In this document: piece by piece, positions 1 to 7,654 of the stretch
Position numbering within the stretch: the stretch's first letter is position 1
How the letters are laid out: each line of letters starts with the position of its first letter
Assembly: GCA_002421405.1 (NCBI GenBank)
Contig: DIJY01000062.1
Location: 1 to 8,539 of the forward strand
DNA: 8,539 nucleotides
DNA from: Caryophanales bacterium UBA5632
GTDB lineage: Bacteria > Bacillota_I > Bacilli_A > Izemoplasmatales > Hujiaoplasmataceae
Direction of reading: 5' to 3'
Translations under genes and position numbers: made by a program
Notes under the pieces: generated by a model
Seen by the model: only the letters and a program-made list of their open reading frames with translations
Databases searched by the model: none
Told to the model about the DNA's origin: nothing

Positions 1-758
1 GGAATATGGGTTGGATGAATGATACGTTGAAATATTTCGAAAAAGATCCAATTTATCGAAAGTATCATCATGACCTCATTACGTTTGGATTAGTTTATAC
101 TTACAGCGAACGGTTTATATTACCTTTATCTCACGATGAAGTCGTTCATGGAAAACACTCGCTCATCAATAAAATGCCAGGAGATTACTGGCAAAAGTTT
201 GCGAACTTTAGAACTTTAATCGGCTTACAATTCACCCATCCTGGCAAAAAATTACTGTTTATGGGGGGAGAATTTGCGCAAATGCATGAATGGAAAGATA
301 AAGAAGAACTTGAATGGTTCTTATTACAATATCCATTGCATGAAAGAGCGAACCGCTTTATTCGGGACTTAATTCAAGTCTATATTTATCATAAACCATT
401 ATACGAACTCGATCATTACCCCGATGGTTTCTCATGGATTGATTCTGCCAATCGTGATCAATCTATTTTCTCATTTATTCGTAGCGCTTCAGACCCTTCT
501 GATTTTTGTATCGTCGTATTGAACATGACACCAACGGCGCATGAATCCTTTAAAATTGGCGTTCCGAGATTGGGTATGTATGAAGAAATATTAAACAGCG
601 ACAAAGACATATATGGCGGGTCGAACGTCTTTAATGGCGAACCGATTCACGCGGTTCATGATCAGTATCATAACCGTGAATACACGATTACCATGAAACT
701 CGCACCTCTCTCGATCACCATTTTTCAATATCATATTCCAGAAGGTCTATTTGAATAA
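1..758 (+). CDS. glgB: 1,4-alpha-glucan branching enzyme, C-terminal part (5' end outside window)
   Basis: GlgB cuts alpha-1,4 glucan chains and rejoins them as alpha-1,6 branches during glycogen synthesis in the cytoplasm. The frame is already open at the first full codon (base 3), and the visible 252 residues match the end of GH13 branching enzymes: the N-M-G-W-M-N-D-T stretch at the very start, L-S-H-D-E-V-V-H-G-K, M-P-G-D-Y-W-Q-K-F-A-N and M-G-G-E-F. The aspartate of SHDE (bases 135-137) corresponds to the third catalytic carboxylate of the family; the nucleophile Asp and acid/base Glu lie upstream and cannot be checked. The last ~95 residues are the expected C-terminal beta domain. The stop is TAA and glgC begins 15 bases later, so the two are probably cotranscribed. 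The first ATG in view (base 6) is internal, not the start. The family assignment is certain. Confidence 0.95.
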   Translation, partial: NMGWMNDTLKYFEKDPIYRKYHHDLITFGLVYTYSERFILPLSHDEVVHGKHSLINKMPGDYWQKFANFRTLIGLQFTHPGKKLLFMGGEFAQMHEWKDKEELEWFLLQYPLHERANRFIRDLIQVYIYHKPLYELDHYPDGFSWIDSANRDQSIFSFIRSASDPSDFCIVVLNMTPTAHESFKIGVPRLGMYEEILNSDKDIYGGSNVFNGEPIHAVHDQYHNREYTITMKLAPLSITIFQYHIPEGLFE

Positions 759-773
759 GAAAGCCGGTGTTTT

Positions 774-1910
774 ATGAAGCGATCCTTAATAGCAATGATC
801 CTCGTCGGTGGAAAGGGATCAAGATTGAATGAAATCACAAAAGATACGGCAAAACCGGCTGTTTCTTTTGGCGCGAAGTATCGTCTCATCGATTTTACAT
901 TATCCAATTTGACACACTCAAATATCGAAATTGTGGGCTTAATTACCCAATATGAACCTTATGAATTGATGAATTACATCGGCAACGGTGGTTCATGGGA
1001 CCTCGATACCATCGATGGTGGGATTTCATTTCTAACGCCTTACGCAAAAAGCGGGAACGTTCAATGGCAAAAAGGCACGGCTCATGCCGTCTACCAATAT
1101 TTCAATTTCGTGAAGCAATATGAAGCGGAGCATGTATTAATATTAGCGGGCGACCACATCTATAAAATGGACTATCAAAAAATGTTTGAGCATCATTTGG
1201 AACATGATGCGGATCTCACGATTGCATCGGTTGATGTCGATTTAGCTGAAGCGAAACGTTTTGGAATGATTGAATATGATCAAACAACAAAAATCATCGG
1301 GTTTGAAGAGAAACCAAAAAACCCTAAAACCTTGCATGCATCGATGGGAATCTATTTGTTTAAAACGGGTGTCTTAGAGAAATTATTAAATGGAATCGAT
1401 CAAGAGGAATCGGTTGATTTTGGTAAAGATATCATCCCGAAAGCCTTTCATGAGAACTATCAACTTTATAGTTATCCCTTCACAGGTTATTGGCGGGACG
1501 TTGGCACAATCGATTCACTTTATCAAGCAAACATGGACATGCTCGATGATCGCCATTTCTTATCGCTCAATGAATCCAAAGGGATTCAAATCTATTCCAA
1601 ATCGATGAATTTACCGCCTCACGTCGTTTTAGAAGATGGGATTATCAAAAAAAGCATTATCGCCGATGGATCCATCATTGATGGAACCATCATTCATTCA
1701 TCGGTTGGTTATCAAACAGTTGTGATGAAAAATTCTCACATTGAAGACTCCGTTCTTTTACCGCAAGTGTTTATTTCGGAAAATGTGCGTTTGAAAAATG
1801 TGATTGTCAATAAAGGGGTCATTATTCCTGAAAATTATTATTTAATCGCAAAAAAGGTAGTCGTGATTGATAATTCTAACTTGATGGAAGTGGGTGCGAT
1901 TGATGAATAA
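774..1910 (+). CDS. glgC: glucose-1-phosphate adenylyltransferase (ADP-glucose pyrophosphorylase, catalytic subunit)
   Basis: GlgC makes ADP-glucose from ATP and glucose-1-phosphate, the committed step of bacterial glycogen synthesis. The 378-residue length is normal for the Gram-positive type. Residues 10-18 carry the nucleotide-binding loop LVGGKGSRL. FGAKYRLIDFTLSN is at 32-45, AGDHIYKMD at 125-133 with the catalytic Asp127, FEEKP at 177-181 with the glucose-1-phosphate-binding Lys180, and SMGIYLF at 190-196. From about residue 270 the isoleucine/valine-rich hexapeptide repeats of the left-handed beta-helix follow. The motif usually read as GTADA or GTANA is GTAHA here (His104). The ATG at 774 places the GG-loop at the usual distance from the start; the ribosome site before it (around GCCGGTG, 763-769) is poor, which suggests coupling to glgB. 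The 3' end overlaps the next gene by 8 bases. Catalysis looks intact, and GlgC probably assembles with the GlgD-like half of the next protein. Confidence 0.96.
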   Translation: MKRSLIAMILVGGKGSRLNEITKDTAKPAVSFGAKYRLIDFTLSNLTHSNIEIVGLITQYEPYELMNYIGNGGSWDLDTIDGGISFLTPYAKSGNVQWQKGTAHAVYQYFNFVKQYEAEHVLILAGDHIYKMDYQKMFEHHLEHDADLTIASVDVDLAEAKRFGMIEYDQTTKIIGFEEKPKNPKTLHASMGIYLFKTGVLEKLLNGIDQEESVDFGKDIIPKAFHENYQLYSYPFTGYWRDVGTIDSLYQANMDMLDDRHFLSLNESKGIQIYSKSMNLPPHVVLEDGIIKKSIIADGSIIDGTIIHSSVGYQTVVMKNSHIEDSVLLPQVFISENVRLKNVIVNKGVIIPENYYLIAKKVVVIDNSNLMEVGAIDE

Positions 1911-4338
1911 TTTATTCATGGTTGTCGATGCGACTATCAAAGGAAGCTTTAATAAACTGACTCGTCACCGGATGCCTGGGGCGATGCCTTTTGGTGCGAA
2001 ATATCGGCTAATTGACTTCACTTTATCGAATTGTAAAAATTCTGGTATTCGTAATGTAGCTATTTTTCCTTATGGAAATTACCGTTCCTTATCAGACCAT
2101 ATTGGTTCAGGCGACCGCTGGGACTTATCAAGGCGAAAAGATGGAATTTTCATCTTGCAACCCAAAAATTTAAATTTAAAAAGTGAGGATTCAATTTCAT
2201 TTCAAAGGATGTACGAACACATCGAATATTTCATTCGCAGCGCTCAAGATTATGTGATTGTATCGCCGGCGAACATTGTGTGGAATATCGATTATAATGA
2301 TGTATTAGTCAGTCATCTTAATCGCGAGGCTGACATTACTGAAGTTTTATCTTTTGAAGGTCAAAGACTGAAAACTTTTTTAATATCGAAAACATTACTT
2401 TTAAATTACATTAAAAATTATGATGATCTTCAATATCGAAATTTAACTGAAGTCTATGATTATTCGCCGTCAATTCATAAAAACGCATATGTTTTTGAAT
2501 CTGCATGTTTCTTGATTGATTCTCCATATGAGCTTTTCAAAGCAAATATGTCTTTGCTTTCAATGGATACGAGACATCAGTTATTTAATCCGCAACATCC
2601 CATATTTTCGAAGGAAACAATGTCATCTCCATCAAGATATGGTGAGGAAGCGTTTGTGAAAAATTCGATTATAGCGAGTGGTGCCGTCATTGAAGGTGCA
2701 ATCTTTAATTCGATTATTGGTCGTAAAGCAATTGTAAAAAAAGGGGCAACCGTGAAAAACTCAATCATTATGAATCAATGCGTGATTGAAGAGGGTGCGT
2801 TTATCGAACACGCCATTTTAGATAAAGAGACCAAGGTTATGAGCAATGCAAAAGTCATGGGGAGTCCCGATGACTTGTTCATTTCCGAAAAAAAACAAAT
2901 CGTTGTCGGCGATGAAGAATTAAAAATCCTTCAAATTGCCGTTGAATGTGAACCCTTTGTCAAAACCGGCGGATTGGCCGATGTTGTGGGGGCTTTAGCT
3001 CAAAATTACAGCAAATTGGGTGTTCAATCTTCAGTGATGATGCCATTGTATCCGCGCATAAAAGCAAAATATCAAATCTTGCTTGAAATGCGATCAGAAG
3101 CAATTGTACTTTATGGCGATATCAAATACAAAGCCACGCTTTATTCTTACTTGAATCAAAATACGAATTATTATTTTATCGAATCTTATGATTTCTTTGA
3201 CAGAGATGAAATCTATGGGTATTACGATGATGGCGACCGATTTGCATTTTTCTCGAAAGCCTGTCTTGGTTTCATCGATATTTTCGATGAACTGCCCAAT
3301 GTCATCCATATTCATGATTGGCATACAGGACTACTCCCGTTATTGATCAAAAAAGATGAAAAAGCGAAACACATCAAAACATTGATGACCATTCATAATA
3401 TTGATTATCAGGGAGTCCATCCAACAGCGATATTGAGTAAAGTGGGTCTAAATGATATTGTTCACTATCATCAAACGATTAATTTCATGGAGTTAGGATT
3501 AAATAACGCTTCGACGATTTCAACGGTTTCACAAACGTATCATGACGAATTGCGCTATGAATACTATTCTAAAAATCTTGTGGAGATCATCAATCGCCGT
3601 GACCGCGATTTTTACGGTATTTTGAACGGTTTATCCGATGAAATTGACCCTTTGACTGATCTTTCAATCAAAGTGACCTACGGCCCTAAAAACGTGTTTA
3701 CAATGAAGCCCCAGAATAAAAAGTTTCTTCAGCAAACAATGAATCTCTCCGTAGGCGATGAATTTTTCATGATGGGGATGGTGACTCGGATTGTTGAACA
3801 AAAAGGCTTTGATATTTTAATCCCGGCTTTAGAAGAATTCATGTCGCAACCCAATGTGCAATTCGTCTTATTAGGGACGGGAGAAGAGCACTATATTAGC
3901 GCATTAAGAAAGATAGAAGCAAGGTATCCGAATCGAATGAAACTCAATATCGGATATGATGCAACAAATCCATTTTATATTTATGCTGGAGCAGATGCAT
4001 TTTTAATGCCATCACGCTTTGAGCCTTGTGGAACCTCACAAATGATTTCTTTAAAATATGGAACCATTCCGATTGTTCGACAAACCGGTGGTCTAAACGA
4101 TACAATCGAGCAATTTGACAGTGTTTCAAAAAAAGGAAATGGCTTTAAGTTTTATAATTATGATTCAAGAGATTTAATTTTCCAACTCCAAAATGCTCTC
4201 AATTTATTCATGAATGGTGATCAAACAGTCAAGCATCAATTGATTAGAAATGCCATGGCTTCCAATTTTTCACTTGAAGTGAGTGCGAAATCATACGTTG
4301 AACTCTACAAAACCATGATTGGTTCATCCAATCGGTAA
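1903..4338 (+). CDS. glgD/glgA: GlgD-GlgA fusion: ADP-glucose pyrophosphorylase regulatory subunit joined to glycogen synthase
   Basis: One 811-codon frame holds two normally separate proteins. Residues 1 to about 335 are GlgD-like: an MNN start, TRHR, FGAKYRLIDFTLSN (30-43), HIGSGDRWDL, then beta-helix hexapeptides from about 250 to 320. The catalytic GGxGxRL loop and EEKP lysine motif of GlgC are absent, as expected for the non-catalytic GlgD, and the middle of its transferase domain is shortened. Residues from about 340 to the end (about 471, full GlgA length) form a GT5 glycogen synthase, which adds glucose from ADP-glucose to glycogen. It keeps KTGGL (354-358, ADP-glucose binding), HDWHTG (471-476), Arg629 and Lys634 in TRIVEQKG, and FEPCG with catalytic Glu707, so it should be active. 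ATG 1903 is chosen over GTG 1894 because GlgD proteins start at this point and GGAAG at 1886-1890 is too close to the GTG. Third gene of the glgB-glgC unit, overlapping glgC by 8 bases. See the A-run entry at 2888 for the caveat about the join. Confidence 0.9.
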   Translation: MNNLFMVVDATIKGSFNKLTRHRMPGAMPFGAKYRLIDFTLSNCKNSGIRNVAIFPYGNYRSLSDHIGSGDRWDLSRRKDGIFILQPKNLNLKSEDSISFQRMYEHIEYFIRSAQDYVIVSPANIVWNIDYNDVLVSHLNREADITEVLSFEGQRLKTFLISKTLLLNYIKNYDDLQYRNLTEVYDYSPSIHKNAYVFESACFLIDSPYELFKANMSLLSMDTRHQLFNPQHPIFSKETMSSPSRYGEEAFVKNSIIASGAVIEGAIFNSIIGRKAIVKKGATVKNSIIMNQCVIEEGAFIEHAILDKETKVMSNAKVMGSPDDLFISEKKQIVVGDEELKILQIAVECEPFVKTGGLADVVGALAQNYSKLGVQSSVMMPLYPRIKAKYQILLEMRSEAIVLYGDIKYKATLYSYLNQNTNYYFIESYDFFDRDEIYGYYDDGDRFAFFSKACLGFIDIFDELPNVIHIHDWHTGLLPLLIKKDEKAKHIKTLMTIHNIDYQGVHPTAILSKVGLNDIVHYHQTINFMELGLNNASTISTVSQTYHDELRYEYYSKNLVEIINRRDRDFYGILNGLSDEIDPLTDLSIKVTYGPKNVFTMKPQNKKFLQQTMNLSVGDEFFMMGMVTRIVEQKGFDILIPALEEFMSQPNVQFVLLGTGEEHYISALRKIEARYPNRMKLNIGYDATNPFYIYAGADAFLMPSRFEPCGTSQMISLKYGTIPIVRQTGGLNDTIEQFDSVSKKGNGFKFYNYDSRDLIFQLQNALNLFMNGDQTVKHQLIRNAMASNFSLEVSAKSYVELYKTMIGSSNR
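2888..2895 (+). other. run of eight A's at the GlgD/GlgA junction (possible slippage or indel site)
   Basis: The linker between the two halves of the fusion is encoded across GAA AAA AAA CAA, giving eight consecutive A's. Reading by hand, losing one A leads to TAA at 2921-2923 and gaining one leads to TGA at 2913-2915, so either shift would end the GlgD half just after the junction. With one extra A, ATG 2870 would open into the GlgA frame, and GGGGAG (2859-2864) sits 5 bases before it. In the sequence as given, that ATG opens only 17 codons. The run is seen directly; slippage or sequencing error is inference. Confidence 0.5.
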
Positions 4339-4353
4339 CCGTTATCACAAGCC

Positions 4354-4369
4354 CTATTCTAAAGAATAG
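4354..4369. promoter_or_regulatory. palindrome over the glgP promoter -35 position (candidate operator)
   Basis: CTATTCT (4354-4360), two central A's, and AGAATAG (4363-4369) form an inverted repeat with two perfect 7-base arms. It covers the place where the -35 hexamer would sit for the TATAAT at 4382. No T-run follows and the 2-base centre is too tight for an RNA hairpin loop at full pairing, so a protein-binding site is more likely than a terminator. The binding protein is unknown. Confidence 0.45.
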
Positions 4370-4387
4370 CGGTAGAAATGGTATAAT
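4359..4387 (+). promoter_or_regulatory. extended -10 promoter for glgP
   Basis: TATAAT at 4382-4387 is preceded by TG at 4379-4380 (TGnTATAAT, an extended -10). At 17-base spacing the -35 position (4359-4364, CTAAAG) is a poor match to TTGACA, which fits reliance on the extended -10 or on an activator. Transcription would start near 4394, giving a leader of about 17 bases with GAGGTG (4398-4403) seven bases before the glgP ATG. Confidence 0.75.
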
Positions 4388-4410
4388 GTATCACTGTGAG
4401 GTGTATATAA

Positions 4411-6813
4411 ATGAATAAAGGACATTTCGAGTCGACACAGACTTTTAAAAAAGTTTTCTCTGATCGACTGAAAACAACCTATCTGACCGATGTTCAAAAC
4501 TCGAGCATTCGTCATCGATATCACGTTTTGGGACAACTATTAAAAGAGAGTATCGCTGAAGACTGGATTAAAACCAACGAAACACTCAAAAAAGGAACTC
4601 AAAAAGAAGTTTATTATTTTTCAATGGAATTCTTAATGGGACGTCTCATCACGAATAATTTAATCAATATGGGGGTTCGCGATGTCGCTGAAGCGGCCTT
4701 TCGTGAAATGGGACTTGATTTGAACGAAGTCGAAAGTTATGAACCAGATCCCGGCCTTGGCAATGGCGGTTTGGGAAGATTAGCAGCTTGCTACCTCGAT
4801 TCCATGGCGTCTTTAGGCATTCCTGGTTTTGGTCATTGTATTAGGTATCGATATGGTTTATTCCGTCAAGCGATTAAAAATGGTTACCAAGAAGAACGTC
4901 CGGACAACTGGTTATCGGATGGCTATGTTTGGGAAATCCGTAAGGAAGAAGAAGCCATTGATATTCCCTATTTTGGCTACGTTGAATATGATGGGAAGAT
5001 GAAATATAAACCCTCTGAATACATCAAAGCAGTACCCTACGATGTACCAATCGTTGGCGCAGATAACGGTGTAATCACTTCATTAAGACTTTGGAATGCG
5101 GAACCTTCCAGAAAATATCCTAAAAATAAAAGTGCATTTGAATATGAATTTGATCTTCAAAAAATTACAGGATTCTTATATCCTGATGATACTACCGAAG
5201 AAGGCAAACGTTTAAGATTGATGCAACAATACTTTTTTACAGCGGCAGGGGTCAATAGCGTCTGTCAAAAACATAAAGAAAAGTATGGCACTTTATCAAC
5301 GTTACCCGAACACGTTGTTTTCCATATCAACGATACGCATCCAACACTCATTATTCCTGAATTGATGCGAATTTTACTCGATGAGGAGAATATGGAGTGG
5401 GATGAAGCCTGGGGGATTGTTCAAAAATCAACGGCTTATACCAACCATACCATCATGTCAGAAGCACTAGAAAAATGGCCGATTTACTTAATGCAACCGA
5501 TATTACCTAGAATTTATCAATTGATTGAAGAAATCAACCGTCGGTTCTTTAGTCTCTTAATTGACAAGTATTCGTATAATCAAGTTGATTTAGTCAACCG
5601 CATGGCAATCATCAATAAAGGCGTCGTTCGCATGGCAAACCTTTGTTTAGTGGGAGCTTATAGCGTCAATGGCGTCGCAAAACTTCATACCGACATTCTA
5701 AAAAACATTGAGATGCATGATTTTTATCAACTTTTTCCTGAAAAATTTAATAATGTGACAAATGGTATTACGCACCGGAGATGGCTCATTCATTCCAACA
5801 AAGAACTCACTAAGATTTTGGATGAGACGATTGGAAATCAATGGAAGCATGAACCGCTTCAATTAGCGAAATTGATGGCTTATAAAGATAACCAAGCTGT
5901 TCAAGCAAAAATCGCTACCATGAAAAAAACAAAAAAAATAGCACTAGCGAAACGAATATTTGAAGAACAAGGCATCCAATTAAATCCTGACTCCATCTTT
6001 GATATCCAAGTCAAACGACTTCACGAATACAAACGACAATTGATGAATGCTTTGAATATCATGTACGTATACAACAAATTGAAATCAGATTCAGAATTTA
6101 AGAAAAATTATGTTCCTCATAGTTTCATCTTTGGGGCAAAAGCAGCAGGGGCCTATCATTTTGCTAAGAAAGTCATCAAACTGCTGACTTCGATTGGCGA
6201 GGTTGTCAATAACGACCCTGAAACAAAAGATTATTTGAAGGTTGTTTTTGTTGAAAACTATAATGTTTCTTACGCTGAAATAATCATGCCGGCATGCGAT
6301 GTCTCCGAACAAATATCAACCGCTTCAAAAGAAGCATCCGGTACCGGAAACATGAAATTCATGATGAATGGAGCTTTGACAATCGGAACCATGGATGGTG
6401 CGAATGTCGAAATTCATGAACTGGTCGGAGATGATCATATCTTTATTTTTGGACTCACTGCTGCAGAAGTCAATCAAATGCAAAAAAATCGCAACTACAA
6501 GTCAATCGAAATGTATGAAACGATTCCGGAATTAAGATTCATCCTTGATCAACTCGTCAATGGGTTCTTCTCAAAAGTCGATATCAACGAATTTAAAGAA
6601 ATTCATGACCGACTTCTCTATGAAGACACTTATTTTGTCTTAAAAGATTTCATACCTTATGTAGAAGCCCATCAACGCGTGAATGAAGCCTATAAAAACC
6701 GAAAAAATTGGCTTGAAAGTTCGATTGTCAATATTGCTAAAAGCGGGATTTTCTCAAGTGATCGTTCGATTCAAGACTATGCTTCTAAAATTTGGCATGT
6801 CAAATCCATCTAA
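4411..6813 (+). CDS. glgP: glycogen phosphorylase
   Basis: GlgP (GT35, pyridoxal-phosphate dependent) releases glucose-1-phosphate from the non-reducing ends of glycogen in the cytoplasm. The 800-residue length is normal for bacterial members. Motifs in order: YYFSMEFLMGR (68-78), EPDPGLGNGGLGRLAACYLDS around 111-131, HINDTHP (305-311), VKRLHEYKRQ (near 535), and the signature EASGTGNMK (641-649) whose Lys649 carries pyridoxal phosphate, followed by FMMNGALTIGTMDGAN. All expected active-site motifs are present and no defect is seen. The start at 4411 has a good ribosome site (GAGGTG, 7-base spacing). It lies 72 bases after glgD-glgA with its own promoter and is followed by a strong terminator, so it can be expressed separately from the synthesis genes. 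A7-C-A8 at 5923-5938 encodes a lysine-rich stretch within the gene. The polysaccharide could be glycogen or maltodextrin; the neighbours favour glycogen. Confidence 0.97.
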   Translation: MNKGHFESTQTFKKVFSDRLKTTYLTDVQNSSIRHRYHVLGQLLKESIAEDWIKTNETLKKGTQKEVYYFSMEFLMGRLITNNLINMGVRDVAEAAFREMGLDLNEVESYEPDPGLGNGGLGRLAACYLDSMASLGIPGFGHCIRYRYGLFRQAIKNGYQEERPDNWLSDGYVWEIRKEEEAIDIPYFGYVEYDGKMKYKPSEYIKAVPYDVPIVGADNGVITSLRLWNAEPSRKYPKNKSAFEYEFDLQKITGFLYPDDTTEEGKRLRLMQQYFFTAAGVNSVCQKHKEKYGTLSTLPEHVVFHINDTHPTLIIPELMRILLDEENMEWDEAWGIVQKSTAYTNHTIMSEALEKWPIYLMQPILPRIYQLIEEINRRFFSLLIDKYSYNQVDLVNRMAIINKGVVRMANLCLVGAYSVNGVAKLHTDILKNIEMHDFYQLFPEKFNNVTNGITHRRWLIHSNKELTKILDETIGNQWKHEPLQLAKLMAYKDNQAVQAKIATMKKTKKIALAKRIFEEQGIQLNPDSIFDIQVKRLHEYKRQLMNALNIMYVYNKLKSDSEFKKNYVPHSFIFGAKAAGAYHFAKKVIKLLTSIGEVVNNDPETKDYLKVVFVENYNVSYAEIIMPACDVSEQISTASKEASGTGNMKFMMNGALTIGTMDGANVEIHELVGDDHIFIFGLTAAEVNQMQKNRNYKSIEMYETIPELRFILDQLVNGFFSKVDINEFKEIHDRLLYEDTYFVLKDFIPYVEAHQRVNEAYKNRKNWLESSIVNIAKSGIFSSDRSIQDYASKIWHVKSI

Positions 6814-6819
6814 AAACAC

Positions 6820-6849
6820 AAGTGTCGGATAAATTCCGGCACTTTTTTT
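6820..6849 (+). terminator. intrinsic terminator after glgP
   Basis: A 10-bp stem (AAGTGTCGGA 6820-6829 with TCCGGCACTT 6835-6844, one G-T pair) with a TAAAT loop leads into seven T's (6843-6849). It starts 6 bases after the glgP stop and closes the glycogen locus. Confidence 0.9.
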
Positions 6850-6857
6850 GATATAAA

Positions 6858-6886
6858 TTGGTTTTTTTTCATGAATTTGATATAAT
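6858..6886 (+). promoter_or_regulatory. promoter for the lipoprotein/cyclase unit
   Basis: TTGGTT (6858-6863), a 17-base spacer and TATAAT (6881-6886), with TG at 6878-6879 making an extended -10. It lies just after the glgP terminator and 18 bases before the lipoprotein ATG, with AGAGGTG (6893-6899) as ribosome site. Confidence 0.8.
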
Positions 6887-6904
6887 AAGAAAAGAGGTGT
6901 TACT

Positions 6905-7654
6905 ATGAAAAAATTACTGCTTTTTTTATTTGTTTTTATGATGGGGTCGTCGCTCATTGCCTGTTCTGATAATCCCATTGATTTATCAGTGACTGATGCT
7001 TTCGCTTTGATGAATGAAGCGATACAAAATTACTTAGACGCTGACTCACTTGAATTACTCTATCATGGCGAATATGCGAGTACTGCCCATTTAATGAATG
7101 ATAATTTGAGAGTGCGCATCAAAAAAATAGGTACCGAAAATCAAGTAGGGCATGTCACTGTTAACATGACGGTTGATGACGTGCCGTCCTCAGTTATTAC
7201 GAACTATCAAAAAGGGATTATCTATAATGACATCATCGATGAAAATGACCAGTCAAAAAAGACTTTCGAACAAAAAATTCAAGCCGACTTTATCCGACTT
7301 TATACATTGTTTTTGAAGTCAAAGATAGTATGGACAGAAGTTCAAGAAGTCTTATATCAAGCTTCTTCAAAAGAGATTACCTTGACATTTGTCTTATCAT
7401 CATCTGCCATCGAAAAAACATTGTATGTTTTGCCAGCGATGGATTACGCAAAAACCGCTAATGTTTCAATTACCTTTTCAGAAAAAGCGAAATTACTGCG
7501 AATGGAAGTTGCTTACGAAGCTCGAATTGATAGTGTTTATGGTGATTTTATCTATTCAGTTGATTTTGTGAAAATCAACTCATATGTGATTGTACCAACA
7601 CTTTCGGCTTCTGAAATAACGCTTTATACGGAAGTTGTTAAGAATGAAGAATAA
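6905..7654 (+). CDS. putative secreted lipoprotein of unknown function
   Basis: The 249-residue product begins with MKK, a hydrophobic stretch (residues 4-13) and the lipobox L17-I18-A19-C20. This is a type II signal peptide, so the mature protein should be lipid-anchored at Cys20 on the outer face of the membrane. Cys20 is the only cysteine. After the anchor comes a probable helix (about 28-45, A-L-M-N-E-A-I-Q-N-Y-L-D-A) and then alternating polar/hydrophobic stretches that read as beta strands. This layout recalls LolA/LppX-like or DUF6612-type lipoproteins, but I do not recognise a specific family and that resemblance is weak. The start is supported by AGAGGTG five bases upstream and by the signal peptide. 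The gene overlaps the downstream cyclase by 11 bases, so the two are probably cotranslated. Function unknown; ligand binding or cell-envelope upkeep would be guesses. Confidence 0.85.
   Translation: MKKLLLFLFVFMMGSSLIACSDNPIDLSVTDAFALMNEAIQNYLDADSLELLYHGEYASTAHLMNDNLRVRIKKIGTENQVGHVTVNMTVDDVPSSVITNYQKGIIYNDIIDENDQSKKTFEQKIQADFIRLYTLFLKSKIVWTEVQEVLYQASSKEITLTFVLSSSAIEKTLYVLPAMDYAKTANVSITFSEKAKLLRMEVAYEARIDSVYGDFIYSVDFVKINSYVIVPTLSASEITLYTEVVKNEE

Noticed and set aside
1390..1608. 72-codon open frame inside glgC on the + strand
   Set aside because: It lies wholly within glgC in another frame, has no ribosome site and resembles nothing; it is a shadow of the real gene.
1894..1902. GTG 1894 as the start of the fusion
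   Set aside because: It leaves only 3 bases after GGAAG, whereas ATG 1903 gives the MNN start expected of GlgD. The difference is just three residues.
3094..3324. Minus-strand open frame within the GlgA half, and similar ones at 2577, 3944, 4354, 6091, 6754 and 7918
   Set aside because: All are short and lie mainly antisense to convincing genes, with low-complexity translations and no recognisable family.
4354..4369. Palindrome after glgD-glgA as an intrinsic terminator
   Set aside because: It is AT-rich with a 2-base centre and no T-run follows.
7635..7643. TTG 7635 as the start of the cyclase
   Set aside because: It directly abuts the GGAAG ribosome site, leaving no spacer; ATG 7644 has a 9-base spacer.
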